From: Photobacterium chitinilyticum
GTDB lineage: Bacteria > Pseudomonadota > Gammaproteobacteria > Enterobacterales > Vibrionaceae
Length of the DNA stretch: 63,166 nucleotides
NCBI RefSeq assembly: GCF_004104355.1
Contig: NZ_RJLM01000002.1
Location: 1-63,166, forward strand
Direction: 5' to 3'
Shown here: positions 26,783 through 37,397 of the stretch, one piece after another
How positions within the stretch are numbered: the stretch's first letter is position 1
How the letters are laid out: every line of letters begins with the position of its first letter
Made by a program: the position numbers and the translations under genes
The notes under the pieces: generated by a model
Seen by the model: only the letters and a program-made list of their open reading frames with translations
Told to the model about the DNA's origin: nothing
Databases searched by the model: none

Positions 26783-27985
26783 TTACAATAATCCCATATA
26801 ATATCTTTTGAAATTATCGACATTTCTAGGGCTACATATTTCTGGGTGAGTGTCTCTCTCTGACCATCTCAAACTATTCATATTTAAACAGAAAGCATCG
26901 ATGGAGTTATAAGCTTTACCTTTGAATTTAAAATCGACGAATAAAAGAGGGTTTGCACCTTTTCTCAATAGATAAGATATTGTTGGCTTGATATAATCCA
27001 AATCTCTCCTTTTATAGAGAATTTTATACAGGGCATATTCCCCTTCTTTATTAGCCTCATCTATATTTGCGCCATACTCTAAAGCTGTTCCTACAACAAC
27101 TTCCACCCAATTATTAACAAGACTTACTGCATTCATAATCCCCAAAGGTGTTTCACCATTATTGTTCTGTGAAGCAAAACTTCCTCCTCTCAACACAATT
27201 TTTCTAACAACTTTTCTAAACAGATCATTTCTATCAATGAGGGCAATCGCCTCCTTTTTATAATGTTCGCTACAGTCTCCGAAACATTTATTTATTCCGT
27301 TGTTATAATATTTATATAAATAATGTAGAGCTGTCATTCCATCTCTATCTTTTTTTGCAACATCAACATCGTAGTTAAGAATCAAACTCATCAATTTTAA
27401 ATCAGTAGAATATGCCGCCATTGACAAAAAACTGGCCTGATTATTATTTGCCGCTTCACTATTAATATCGTAACCATGATTAAACATAAACTCAATCAGA
27501 TTAAGTTCCTCTTGATTCATTGGTTTCTTACGATAATAACCGAGATATGTCTTAAGAATGAATGAGTTTTTATTTAAACTATTATAAACATCCATTGTTG
27601 CTCCATTCTTAATTAACATAGGAACAACCTCTTTGATCAAAGGAAAATTACTAATATTTTTCCTGAGAAATATAGCTAAAGAATCCTCACCATTATTCTT
27701 CCTATTAACATCCGCAGAGTAATCATTAACTAGCATTTTTATAGTCTGAGAGGAACCATAATAAGCCGCAGTTTGAAGTGCAGTATAACCTTTGTCATCT
27801 GTTGTTTCTATATCAATGCCTGCATCCAAGAACAACTTTATTACTTTTAGATCATCTTTATAAACACCTTTAGAAAAATAGTTATCTTGTGTAAAAGGGA
27901 TACCAATACTCTCTAAACCTTCCTTAGAAAAAGAATTAAAGCTAACTATCAATAATAAAATTATACCTGTCATTTTTCTCAGCAT
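26783..27985 (-). CDS. Secreted ankyrin-repeat protein
   Basis: 400 residues with a short signal peptide (TGIILLLIVSFNSFS). At least five ankyrin-type repeats are readable, e.g. DDLKVIKLFLDAGIDIETTDDKGYTALQTAAYYG (in parts: KGYTALQTAAYYGSSQTIKML), DGMTALHYLYKYY, NNGETPLGIMNAV and ALEYGANIDEANKEGEYALY. Ankyrin arrays mediate protein binding; no catalytic domain is seen. Codon and base use is markedly more AT-rich than the genes on either side, and the gene sits alone amid pseudogenes, which points to acquisition by transfer. Target and function unknown; an antitoxin/immunity or host-interaction role is only speculation. Confidence 0.8.
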   Translation of the reverse strand: MLRKMTGIILLLIVSFNSFSKEGLESIGIPFTQDNYFSKGVYKDDLKVIKLFLDAGIDIETTDDKGYTALQTAAYYGSSQTIKMLVNDYSADVNRKNNGEDSLAIFLRKNISNFPLIKEVVPMLIKNGATMDVYNSLNKNSFILKTYLGYYRKKPMNQEELNLIEFMFNHGYDINSEAANNNQASFLSMAAYSTDLKLMSLILNYDVDVAKKDRDGMTALHYLYKYYNNGINKCFGDCSEHYKKEAIALIDRNDLFRKVVRKIVLRGGSFASQNNNGETPLGIMNAVSLVNNWVEVVVGTALEYGANIDEANKEGEYALYKILYKRRDLDYIKPTISYLLRKGANPLLFVDFKFKGKAYNSIDAFCLNMNSLRWSERDTHPEICSPRNVDNFKRYYMGLL

Positions 27986-29327
<1,342 letters not shown>

Positions 29328-29370
29328 CAGACAAGTCACACTCGTTGAAACCCAAAATATCCAGGAATAA

Positions 29371-29657
29371 GGAAGATGTATGTTCACACCCTATCTGAAC
29401 TGGTCATGGCGTATCGAAAATACCCTATCCAAGCTGAACGAGTAAACTAAGCAGGGCGAACTGATGCCACGAAAAACTGGGCAACGAGAAACGTAATGCC
29501 TATTAGGATTTAATCGAACTGTTCGGGGAGAGGCAGTGACCAGAAAAACGAACAGGCATACCGTTTCATTGATGACGTTGCCATCATGACAGATACAGAT
29601 AACAGCCAACGTAGCGCGGTAGTTTATTACGGGGATATTTACTTTTCCAAGCAATAA
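29371..29657 (+). pseudogene. Degraded DUF3047-type gene
   Basis: Near 29383 the reading frame gives TPYLNWSWRIENTLSKLNE, an in-frame TAA, then TKQGE; the intact family pattern is W-x-W-x-(I/V)-(D/E)-N-L...ERTKxGDD. Further on, after a frame change and large deletion, AYRFIDDVAIMTDTDNSQ and VVYYGDIYFSKQ-stop resemble the family's C terminus. Family assignment is from memory of DUF3047, a group of uncharacterised secreted proteins. Confidence 0.55.
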
Positions 29658-29710
29658 ACTCCCCGTTACACCCTGATGAGTAAAAGCCTATTTAATCCAA
29701 AACTAAGTCA

Positions 29711-30721
29711 TCAAAAACGATAAAGCATCCCGGCGTTGATCAGTCCTACTGATGCATCGTAAAAATCAATATCGCTATCCTCTTCAAACCAGACAGCACC
29801 GGCATTGGCCAGCCAGCCCTTCCAACCAAACGGTTGGGCATAAAACGCGGTAAAACTGATACCGTACCGCTCGCTGTCAGCTTTGGTACCAAATACTGGA
29901 TTAGCCTCGTCGTAACCCAGATTTGCAAAAGAGGCATTGGTAACAAACCGCCAGCGATTATTCATCAAATAGATATAATTCACACTGAAAGACAAACCAT
30001 CATAGGCAGTTGCACCACCGTTACGGTCTTCATCAAGGTAGGCGATGGCGGGGGTAATAAGGTGTTTCAATCCATCTCGTTTGAAAGTGTACTCTGCAGA
30101 GAAACGATTACTGTCACCGTTACGATCTAACAGGTCGCGATCAGATGCGGACAACGCCAACGCTTCACCACTACGTTCGCTGTCAATATCAACCTCACGC
30201 GCAGAGTAACGTAGCTCTAGCGCTGTTCCATATACTTGATCCCAGATGAGTCGATAGCCGTTGCTAGTTCTATCGGTTTTTGAACGTCCAGTACCAATGA
30301 CAAATGGGTCTTCCCATACCTCAGTCGCAAGCGGGGTTTGCAAGAAGCTGGCGCCGATAACGCCGGCCTTCCCTATTTCCTGCCGGATACCGGCACGGGT
30401 GGAAAAATCAAAACGAATGTAATCTTCCAGCTGGTTACCAAGAAATATTTGGGTACGGGTGCTGGCGAAGGTATAGGCGACTTCCAGACCGATTACCGGC
30501 AGACCTGCAGTTTCACTATCTGGCGACTGTGAGAGCGAATCGATTGTATTATCACCAAGTTCGACACTACCGAACTTGGCGAGAGTATTGGATTCAACAC
30601 TGGTTACACCGGCTCCAAGATTGATAAAACCACTGAATCCGCTTTCCTTGGGAATAGGTTCAATGGCATAGACTGATGGTACGACCGCAGCGCAGAGCAC
30701 AAGAAAACTATAATATCGCAT
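29711..30721 (-). CDS. DUF2860 family outer-surface protein
   Basis: 336 residues from the ATG at 30721, which gives a normal Sec signal (RYYSFLVLCAAVVPSVYA). An in-frame ATG at 30784 would bury it. The mature protein opens IEPIPKESGFSGFINLGAG and is rich in alternating aromatic/polar beta strands with a final aromatic residue (MLYRF), the usual outer-membrane barrel ending. This matches DUF2860, which I know mainly from Vibrionaceae, function unknown. Ribosome site weak. It stands alone, divergent from the DUF3179 gene. Confidence 0.8.
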   Translation of the reverse strand: MRYYSFLVLCAAVVPSVYAIEPIPKESGFSGFINLGAGVTSVESNTLAKFGSVELGDNTIDSLSQSPDSETAGLPVIGLEVAYTFASTRTQIFLGNQLEDYIRFDFSTRAGIRQEIGKAGVIGASFLQTPLATEVWEDPFVIGTGRSKTDRTSNGYRLIWDQVYGTALELRYSAREVDIDSERSGEALALSASDRDLLDRNGDSNRFSAEYTFKRDGLKHLITPAIAYLDEDRNGGATAYDGLSFSVNYIYLMNNRWRFVTNASFANLGYDEANPVFGTKADSERYGISFTAFYAQPFGWKGWLANAGAVWFEEDSDIDFYDASVGLINAGMLYRF

Positions 30722-31004
30722 CGATAATTCTTGGTTGATTGTTTGTTCAAAATTTAGGTCATCCTCCCCTTTCTGTAAAACCATAAGAATATTAATTTTG
30801 CGAACAGTAATCAGCGCCGCAAAAAGCGAACGTTAAAAAAACCATCGCTAAATGAGCACACTCCAATTTGAATAATCTCAAAAATTCCCCCAACAAATAA
30901 ACTATTCACCAACCTCATAACTGCAAATCATTCGCTCAGATTTACATGCTACGCTTAAGCGGCTTTGCCCCCATTAAGTTAACGTGACAAGCGAGAAAAG
31001 TAAT

Positions 31005-32165
31005 ATGAGAGAAACCACATCAACACAAAAGCTTTTATTCTTAGTGGTTGCTGTCGTCACAGCAGCATTTTCAATCTTCTCTGCCGTATTAATGACAGAG
31101 CCCGGGCAGAGCCTGAATCTACCTCGCAGTTGGGTGATAACGTATTTTCAATACCGGTGGTTTTTCATTGCCATAAACTTTTGCCTACTTGCCTACCTCT
31201 GGTATTTGCATATCATCCTCTCGATCTGGTCTAAATTCTGGATGAGCCTTGCCAGCATCGGGGTCATTATTTGCATCATTGCCGCCAACTTCTTACTAAC
31301 AGCATTTTTCCCCTCATATCAATACGATGCCGACTACGTCTCAATCACAGAGGCTGACAAGATCTTAAGTGACAACGACGTTATCTATGCAGTAGAGATC
31401 AACGGTGAAGTACGGGGCTATCCACGAGAGCACCTTGAAGTACCACATATTGCCGGCGACAACATTGGTGGAAAAGATGTCGTCATGACATTCTGTGCTC
31501 TCAGCAATCTGCCCGTAGTCATTGAGCAGGATATCGGTTTTGGTCAGTCCGATTTAGGGATCCTGATCCAAACTCACAACAACCTAGTGATGGTTGATCG
31601 CAACTCAGGTGAACTTATTCAGCAAATAACACGTACGCCTGAGTTTTCCGAAGCCGAGGTGGTGTCTCACCCTAATACGATGACAACGTGGAAAAGTTTT
31701 AAAGAACTGTATCCGCAAGCCACGGTGTTTATTTACGAGTTTAATCGAGTCGTCGACTCACTACTGCTCGCCTTGTTCGAAGGGCCGATGGAAAAGCAGT
31801 TTAGCAATGAGCATGGAGCCATATTTCCGACGCTGGACATGGATGATAATCGCCTGCCTCCCAAAGAGCAGGTATGGGGATTTGATCTTGGCAACACTCA
31901 AGCGGCATTTACCCGCGCCTTTGCTCAGAAAAACCCAATCTATAGATTTGAGCTAGAAGGCCAGCCTCTGGTGCTGGTTTACGATGAAAAACACGATATC
32001 GTTAATCTTTTTGATGGTGCTCTTAACAACACTCTGGCTGATTTCGAGTCAATCGACTTCAGAGGCACAACTGAAATTGGCCAGTTAAACCAACTACCAA
32101 TGCATAACGGCGTCTTCTGGATGGTTTGGTCGCATTGGTATCCAAGCACTCAGGTTTTTAATTAA
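31005..32165 (+). CDS. Membrane-anchored DUF3179 protein
   Basis: 386 residues from the ATG at 31005 (a GTG at 30984 in the same frame is possible). Three N-terminal hydrophobic segments (about residues 10-110) are followed by a soluble DUF3179 domain: VIYAVEINGEVRGYPREHL, HIAGDNIGGKDVVMTFCALS, then a TxW motif (MTTWKSFKELYP) and a C-terminal WSHWYPSTQVF. Most family members have C-P-L-C in the place of CALS here, so the second Cys is lost. Function unknown; the family is described only as a conserved domain. Neighbours give no functional clue. Confidence 0.78.
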   Translation: MRETTSTQKLLFLVVAVVTAAFSIFSAVLMTEPGQSLNLPRSWVITYFQYRWFFIAINFCLLAYLWYLHIILSIWSKFWMSLASIGVIICIIAANFLLTAFFPSYQYDADYVSITEADKILSDNDVIYAVEINGEVRGYPREHLEVPHIAGDNIGGKDVVMTFCALSNLPVVIEQDIGFGQSDLGILIQTHNNLVMVDRNSGELIQQITRTPEFSEAEVVSHPNTMTTWKSFKELYPQATVFIYEFNRVVDSLLLALFEGPMEKQFSNEHGAIFPTLDMDDNRLPPKEQVWGFDLGNTQAAFTRAFAQKNPIYRFELEGQPLVLVYDEKHDIVNLFDGALNNTLADFESIDFRGTTEIGQLNQLPMHNGVFWMVWSHWYPSTQVFN

Positions 32166-32379
32166 TTGCAGAAATACCGCAAGCTAGGATGAATGAACCA
32201 TGCCTAAATCACAAACACCAAATGCAACAGGTTGCAACTCAATAACAGACAATATGCCGTTTGGTGCTCTCATGCATTTTTACTAGCTTGATAGATACAG
32301 TTGTGAGCGCTTCCAATAGGTAGGGAAAAACCGACGCTCACTGAATTGGTTAGGTTGATACACATAATAAGGATTAGTT

Positions 32380-33243
32380 ATGAATAACTCACTTATGGTT
32401 GGCTACCTACAGAGCTGGTCTTCAAATGTCACTTTCACTCAGGCAGCAGAGAGTGGCTACAATGCCATCGTGTTGGCTTTTGGAGAAATTGACGGTTCAA
32501 ACATCGGTATTTATGATGGCTTTTTTGCTGCGTCACATACACCAGAATTACTGAAAGAAGACATCAGTAACGCCAAGAGAAAAGGGGCGAAGCAAATTCT
32601 GCTATCGGTCGGCGGTGCGAATAACACCTATAATCCCGGAAAAACACCCTCGAACGAGCTTGCAAAGAATATCGTTAGTTTCCTCAATGAATATGGCTTT
32701 ACCGGGATCGACTTCGATCTTGAAATAGACGGTGACGGCGAGTACCTGGATGAATTATGCCAAGCCCTCAAAAACGTAGAACCATCACTGGTTATTACCG
32801 CAGCGCCACAGCTCAATCAGGGCGCACATGAGACTGACCTCATATTGGTTTCAGCGGGTAATTGCCGTATGTATGACCAAGCTGTTCGCAATAATCGCTT
32901 TGACTACCTGTTTATTCAGGCCTATAACAATCAGTGGCCTGTAATTAACGATACGAATGAAACGGATGTTGAATTTATTTCCAATAGCTTTACGAACCTA
33001 ACAAAAAATATTCCTACCGAAACCAAGATTGCCATTGGAGAGCCTGCAGATAGACAAGCCGCGGGAACAAGTATATTTACCGCTCCTGATGTCCCTAATA
33101 ATATCTACCAGCTTATTCACGATCAATACGAAACGATTTGTGCCAATCCACAATTCGGCGGTGCCATGGTGTGGAGCATTAATCTAGATGCTCAAAACGA
33201 ATACAAGTTTGTTAATGCGCTGAAAGGACTGTTGAATTCCTAA
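32380..33243 (+). CDS. Glycoside hydrolase family 18 (chitinase-like), no signal peptide
   Basis: 287 residues forming a compact GH18 TIM barrel: MVGYLQSWSSN (strand 1), KQILLSVGGANNT (SxGG motif), and GIDFDLE with Asp111, Asp113 and the proton donor Glu115 of the DxxDxDxE motif; the first Asp of that motif is replaced (FTGIDFDLE). YLFIQAYNNQ and GGAMVWSINLDAQ are the strand 6 and 8 motifs. There is no signal peptide, no chitin-binding domain. Secretion by another route or an intracellular chito-oligosaccharide role are alternatives. AAGGA precedes the ATG. A hairpin terminator follows. Confidence 0.88.
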   Translation: MNNSLMVGYLQSWSSNVTFTQAAESGYNAIVLAFGEIDGSNIGIYDGFFAASHTPELLKEDISNAKRKGAKQILLSVGGANNTYNPGKTPSNELAKNIVSFLNEYGFTGIDFDLEIDGDGEYLDELCQALKNVEPSLVITAAPQLNQGAHETDLILVSAGNCRMYDQAVRNNRFDYLFIQAYNNQWPVINDTNETDVEFISNSFTNLTKNIPTETKIAIGEPADRQAAGTSIFTAPDVPNNIYQLIHDQYETICANPQFGGAMVWSINLDAQNEYKFVNALKGLLNS

Positions 33244-33274
33244 CTGCCCCATCGCTAGCTCCCTTACCAACACA

Positions 33275-33304
33275 TCAGGATAGGGCCATTCCTATCCTGA
33301 CTTT
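33275..33304 (+). terminator. Terminator after GH18 gene
   Basis: TCAGGATAGG-GCCATT-CCTATCCTGA, perfect 10-bp arms (33275-33284, 33291-33300), followed only by CTTTC. Strong stem with a poor T-tract. Confidence 0.65.
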
Positions 33305-33450
33305 CAAACTTATTCCCTCTATAAATCAGACAGTTAAATATTCACCTGTAAAATGTATAAGTATCTCTGTGATAGGTATAAGCCCACAAAAGCAACCATC
33401 TCTATAATGACGCTATCAAACGAGTTCAAACCCAAGATAGAGGTGAAATT

Positions 33451-34356
33451 ATGGCAACATCAAACTGGAACGCCCAAGATATCCATAATCAACAAGGTCG
33501 ATTGGTCCTTATTACAGGGGCAACCAGCGGTATAGGCAAAGAAACTGCCCAGATACTGGCCGGTAAAAACGCCTCTGTCATCCTTGCAGTTCGAAACATG
33601 GCAAAAGGGCAGCGTGTCATCGATGAGATCTTGGCACAGCACCCTGAGGCAGATATCTCTGCTCGTGAGCTTGACCTCACCAGCCTTGAATCTATCAAAG
33701 CGTTTTCAGATTCAATAATTCATGATTTTACGCAGCTCGACGTACTAATAAATAACGCCGGGATCATGATGTGCCCGTATTCGAAAACGACTGATGGTTT
33801 TGAAATCCAGATGGGCACCAATCACTTTGGCCACTTTGCGCTAACGGGACGTCTGCTCCCGTTATTGATGAACACCAAGGGCTCTAGAATCGTGGTACTT
33901 TCGAGTCTCGCCCATCGATTTGGCAATATTAACCTTTCTGATATCCACTGGAGCAACAGGTCGTATAACACCAACAAAGCCTACGGTGACAGTAAGTTAG
34001 CCAACCTATACTTTGCCTACGAATTAAATCGCCGCCTGAAAGGTATAAAAGATGCGCCGATAGTGACAGCTGCCCACCCGGGATGGACAGAAACAGAACT
34101 ACAGCGCCACACAGGTTTTTTCTCTTTCCTGAATAATTTCTTTGCGCAAGATACCAGTATGGGGGCATTGCCAACATTGCGTGCTGGGTTCGATGATAGT
34201 GTCGAGTCAGGTGATTTCTTCGGGCCTGCCGCCTTTTTCGAAATGCGCGGCTACCCTGTCACAGTAAAGTCCAATAAAAGGGCACATGACACAACACTAG
34301 CCAATGAGCTCTGGAGACACTCAGAGGAAATGACCGGCATCGAGTTTTCAATATGA
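33451..34356 (+). CDS. Short-chain dehydrogenase/reductase (retinol-dehydrogenase-like)
   Basis: 301 residues. Rossmann motif TGATSGIG at 22-29, LINNAGIM at about 99-106, catalytic Ser in VVLSSLAHRFG and the YxxxK pair Tyr178/Lys182 in KAYGDSKLAN. The longer C-terminal part and the N-terminal sequence resemble WWOX/retinol-dehydrogenase-like SDRs, which usually use NADP(H); the substrate is unknown. A -10-like TATAAT is at 33403. An AraC regulator follows 57 bp downstream, suggesting a regulated catabolic or detoxification unit. Confidence 0.87.
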   Translation: MATSNWNAQDIHNQQGRLVLITGATSGIGKETAQILAGKNASVILAVRNMAKGQRVIDEILAQHPEADISARELDLTSLESIKAFSDSIIHDFTQLDVLINNAGIMMCPYSKTTDGFEIQMGTNHFGHFALTGRLLPLLMNTKGSRIVVLSSLAHRFGNINLSDIHWSNRSYNTNKAYGDSKLANLYFAYELNRRLKGIKDAPIVTAAHPGWTETELQRHTGFFSFLNNFFAQDTSMGALPTLRAGFDDSVESGDFFGPAAFFEMRGYPVTVKSNKRAHDTTLANELWRHSEEMTGIEFSI

Positions 34357-34413
34357 TGTAATTGACGTGGCAGCGTGCAGTAATACCAATCAGGATAAGA
34401 CGCCGGGAAGAGT

Positions 34414-35325
34414 ATGAATAATATCATCAATATTAAAAATGTTTCTGAAACCCACCAGATGCTGGGCCTTGGAAAACCCAAACACCCTTTGGTTTCCGTC
34501 TTTAATAACGACTGTCTGAATATGGATCTTGCTGGTACCTGCTTTAGTTCTGATCTATATATCATTTCAATGAAAGAAGGTATGACAGGCAAAATGTCAT
34601 ATGGCAGAAGCTCCTATGACTTTGAAGAAGGCACCATGGTCTTCATGTCTCCGGGTCAGGTAATGACGCCCGCAGAAGCAGAAAGCACTGAGGATGATGG
34701 AGACTATGAAGGTTGGACGCTGATATTTCACCCCGACTTGATCCGCAAATCACAACTGGGGAAAAAAATAGGACAATATTCCTTCTTCTCCTATGACGTC
34801 AACGAAGCACTACACCTCTCAGAAGATGAGAAGCAAACACTGAATGAGCTGGTCGATAAAATAAGAAAAGAGATCAATCAACATATTGATAGGCACACCC
34901 AACACCTCATTGCGGGAAATATTGAGTTATTGTTGGACTACTGCACCCGCTATTACGATCGTCAGTTTTATACACGTACAAATGCCAGCGAGGACATTGT
35001 CTCTGCCTTCGAAAACCTGTTAATCCAATACTACAACAAGGATGAAGCCTTAGAGTCCGGTATTCCTACCGTAACCTACTGTGGACAGCAGCTTGGTATT
35101 TCGCCCAATTACCTCAGTGATTTATTAAAAAAAGAAACCGGAAGAAGTGCGCGGGATCATATTCACTTTTTCATCATTGACCGCGCTAAAACGCAGCTAT
35201 TGGGAACCAATCAGCCGATAAGCCAAATAGCCTACAGTTTGGGGTTCGACTATCCGGCACACTTTACCAAGCTATTCAAAAAGAACACAGGTGTCAGTCC
35301 GTCCCAGTTTAGGGTTCTAAATTAA
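34414..35325 (+). CDS. AraC-family transcriptional regulator
   Basis: 303 residues. A cupin-like N-terminal region (about 30-190) precedes two helix-turn-helix motifs at the C terminus: YCGQQLGISPNYLSDLLKKE and the signature PISQIAYSLGFDYPAHFTKL with VSPSQFR at the end. This is typical of AraC regulators of SDR and hydrolase genes. GGGAAGAG precedes the start. Its position between the SDR gene and the hydrolase/epimerase pair makes those its likely targets. Confidence 0.9.
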   Translation: MNNIINIKNVSETHQMLGLGKPKHPLVSVFNNDCLNMDLAGTCFSSDLYIISMKEGMTGKMSYGRSSYDFEEGTMVFMSPGQVMTPAEAESTEDDGDYEGWTLIFHPDLIRKSQLGKKIGQYSFFSYDVNEALHLSEDEKQTLNELVDKIRKEINQHIDRHTQHLIAGNIELLLDYCTRYYDRQFYTRTNASEDIVSAFENLLIQYYNKDEALESGIPTVTYCGQQLGISPNYLSDLLKKETGRSARDHIHFFIIDRAKTQLLGTNQPISQIAYSLGFDYPAHFTKLFKKNTGVSPSQFRVLN

Positions 35326-35354
35326 GCATGTAGCTAGAATACAGGTTACCCAGT

Positions 35355-36533
35355 ATGAAAAAATACGCTTCTATTATTGCAATCATCATAACGATGATTG
35401 TAAGTGCCGGTTGCACCTCAAATTTGTCACGCTCGCTTCCGCTGAATCTATCGGGCGACTATTACAACTACATCCAGCCGAGCTTTGATCTGTATCTGGA
35501 AGAGACGGAAAACTGGCTGCGTCACAACCGCGATTTCATCACCAGCAACCACAGCAAAGAGCTGGCAATGAATATGCCGTTTGAGCTAACTCCCGATCAG
35601 CCTACCAACAAGGCCGTTCTGTTTGTCCACGGCCTTGGGGATTCTCCCTACAGCTTTTCCGATCTCGCCAATACCATGGCAGAGCAAGGTTTTTATGTGC
35701 AAACTCTGTTGCTGCCAGGTCACGGCAGTAAACCGCAAGACATGATGCTGCCAAGCTACCAAGACTGGCAAATTACAGTCGATCACTATGCCAACCAGCT
35801 AAAACAAGAATACGACGAAGTTTGGCTGGGCGGCTTTTCGACTGGCGCCAATCTCGTCACAATCCATGCTCTCGATCAGGGTGATATTGACGGCCTGTTG
35901 TTGTTCTCACCCGGTTTTCAGACCCAAACACCTTACCTGGAAAAACTAACCCCGCTCGTGGCAGCATTTTGGGATGGCTACCAAGCCGCAGAAAATAACC
36001 TTGCCCGTTACAATTCAGCACCGTTAAACGGTGCCATAGCCTATTCGGATAGCGCGACTGCGCTTAGGGACAAACTAACGCTGCACACGTTGACGATCCC
36101 TACCCTTATCGCGGTCAGCGAGGCCGATAGCATCATCGACCCCGATGTAGTCAGAAACCTGTTTGAAACCCGCTTTAAACATGCATCCAATCAATTGATC
36201 TGGTATGGGGAAAGTAAACAACCGAACCACCGTATCGTTCAAAAAACGATGCACCTTGAACAATTCAAGATCAGTACCGGTTCACACATGAGCCCCATTT
36301 TCGCCCCATCTAACCCCTACTATGGTGACAAAGCAGAAAAGATCATGTGTGAAAACAGCTTCAGCAGTGATGACACCAACCGGTGCAATAACGGCGAGCC
36401 GGTTTGGTTTTCGGCATGGGGATATAAAGAGAGGGGCAAGATCCATGCTCGGCTGACTTGGAACCCGTATTACAGCGAGCTAGAAAACAATATTTCACAA
36501 CTAGTTCAAACTTCAGCATCGAAGGAAGGATAA
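35355..36533 (+). CDS. Lipoprotein alpha/beta hydrolase
   Basis: 392 residues. Signal peptide with lipobox SAGC (Cys20). The hydrolase fold shows the oxyanion motif VLFVHGLGDSPYSF at about 88-101, the nucleophile elbow GGFSTG with Ser162, an Asp-bearing SEADSIIDPDVV and a His in STGSHMSPIF near 310. So it is probably an esterase/lipase tethered to the inner face of the outer membrane. The stop codon abuts the start of the next gene (TAAATG). It sits 29 bp after the AraC gene. Confidence 0.88.
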   Translation: MKKYASIIAIIITMIVSAGCTSNLSRSLPLNLSGDYYNYIQPSFDLYLEETENWLRHNRDFITSNHSKELAMNMPFELTPDQPTNKAVLFVHGLGDSPYSFSDLANTMAEQGFYVQTLLLPGHGSKPQDMMLPSYQDWQITVDHYANQLKQEYDEVWLGGFSTGANLVTIHALDQGDIDGLLLFSPGFQTQTPYLEKLTPLVAAFWDGYQAAENNLARYNSAPLNGAIAYSDSATALRDKLTLHTLTIPTLIAVSEADSIIDPDVVRNLFETRFKHASNQLIWYGESKQPNHRIVQKTMHLEQFKISTGSHMSPIFAPSNPYYGDKAEKIMCENSFSSDDTNRCNNGEPVWFSAWGYKERGKIHARLTWNPYYSELENNISQLVQTSASKEG

Positions 36534-37187
36534 ATGAAACTAATCATTACTGGCGCAACAGGCATGGTAGGAAAAGGGGCATTATTGGAGGCACTTGATT
36601 CGCCTGATGTCAGTGAAGTGCTCGTCGTCGCTAGGCGAAGCTGTGGCGTCAGCCATCTCAAATTGCATGAGTTAATCATTGACGACTTTATGCAAATAGC
36701 CCAAGTAGCCGACCAACTCACAGGCTATGATGCAACGCTGTTTTGCCTGGGCGTATCGTCGGTAGGCATGAGTGAGCATGATTATCGGGTGGCAACTTAT
36801 GATCTTACCTTGGCCTTTGCACATACCGTTCTCGAACATAATCCGGAAATGACATTTTGCTTTGTCAGTGGCTCGGGAACTGACATTAATAGCAAAACCA
36901 TGTGGTCAAGGATAAAAGGTGAAACCGAAGCGGCGCTTCAAACACTCCCTTTCAAAGGCAGCTATATGTTCCGTCCGGCCTTCATCCAGCCACTGAGAGG
37001 GATCCGCTCTAAAACCGCAATCTACAGCGCTATGTATTCTGCGCTAAAGATAATGAATCCATTGATTATGAAGCTTTTCCCACACTACACCACCACGACA
37101 ACCCAACTCGGCAATGCGATGATTCAGACAGCCCTGCATGGTTTCGAGCGTGAAATTATAGAAGCAAAAGACTTAACACAATTTTGA
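36534..37187 (+). CDS. NAD(P)-binding epimerase/oxidoreductase-like protein
   Basis: 217 residues, atypical short-chain (NAD(P)-binding, HTATIP2/YbjT-like) fold. The N terminus carries ITGATGMVGKGALLEAL, the Gly-rich nucleotide loop; later FCLGVSSVGMSEHDY and CFVSGSGTDINSKTMW. The GSGTD-x7-W-x3-K spacing stands in for the classical YxxxK. GGAAGGA lies five bases before the start, and the start directly follows the hydrolase stop, so the two are co-translated. Substrate unknown. Confidence 0.82.
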   Translation: MKLIITGATGMVGKGALLEALDSPDVSEVLVVARRSCGVSHLKLHELIIDDFMQIAQVADQLTGYDATLFCLGVSSVGMSEHDYRVATYDLTLAFAHTVLEHNPEMTFCFVSGSGTDINSKTMWSRIKGETEAALQTLPFKGSYMFRPAFIQPLRGIRSKTAIYSAMYSALKIMNPLIMKLFPHYTTTTTQLGNAMIQTALHGFEREIIEAKDLTQF

Positions 37188-37316
37188 GTTATTTCTATGC
37201 CAAACCACTAACGGCCTAACAACATTGGCAGCCCAGTCGAAAACATGCCGAATTGGGCTGACCAACATATCTCCATATTATTGCGACTCTTATTATTACA
37301 TAGGCGTAAAAGTAAT

Positions 37317-37345
37317 TTGCCATTAGATACCATTATCATTATATG
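37317..37345 (+). promoter_or_regulatory. Possible promoter overlapped by Fur-box-like repeats, upstream of SMR gene
   Basis: TTGCCA and TATATG are spaced 17 bp. On the minus strand the same segment reads ATAATGATAATGGTATC, two GATAAT-like hexamers and a partial third, similar to a Fur box. Weak, pattern only. Confidence 0.3.
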
Positions 37346-37397
37346 AGAAACAAATAAAATAGGCCCATATCAACAATCAACACAGAAAAGGGTTCAC

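Noticed and set aside
32216-32275. CACCAAA...TTTGGTG pairing after the DUF3179 gene as a terminator
   Set aside because: Loop of over 40 bases and poor T-tract; not a credible rho-independent terminator.
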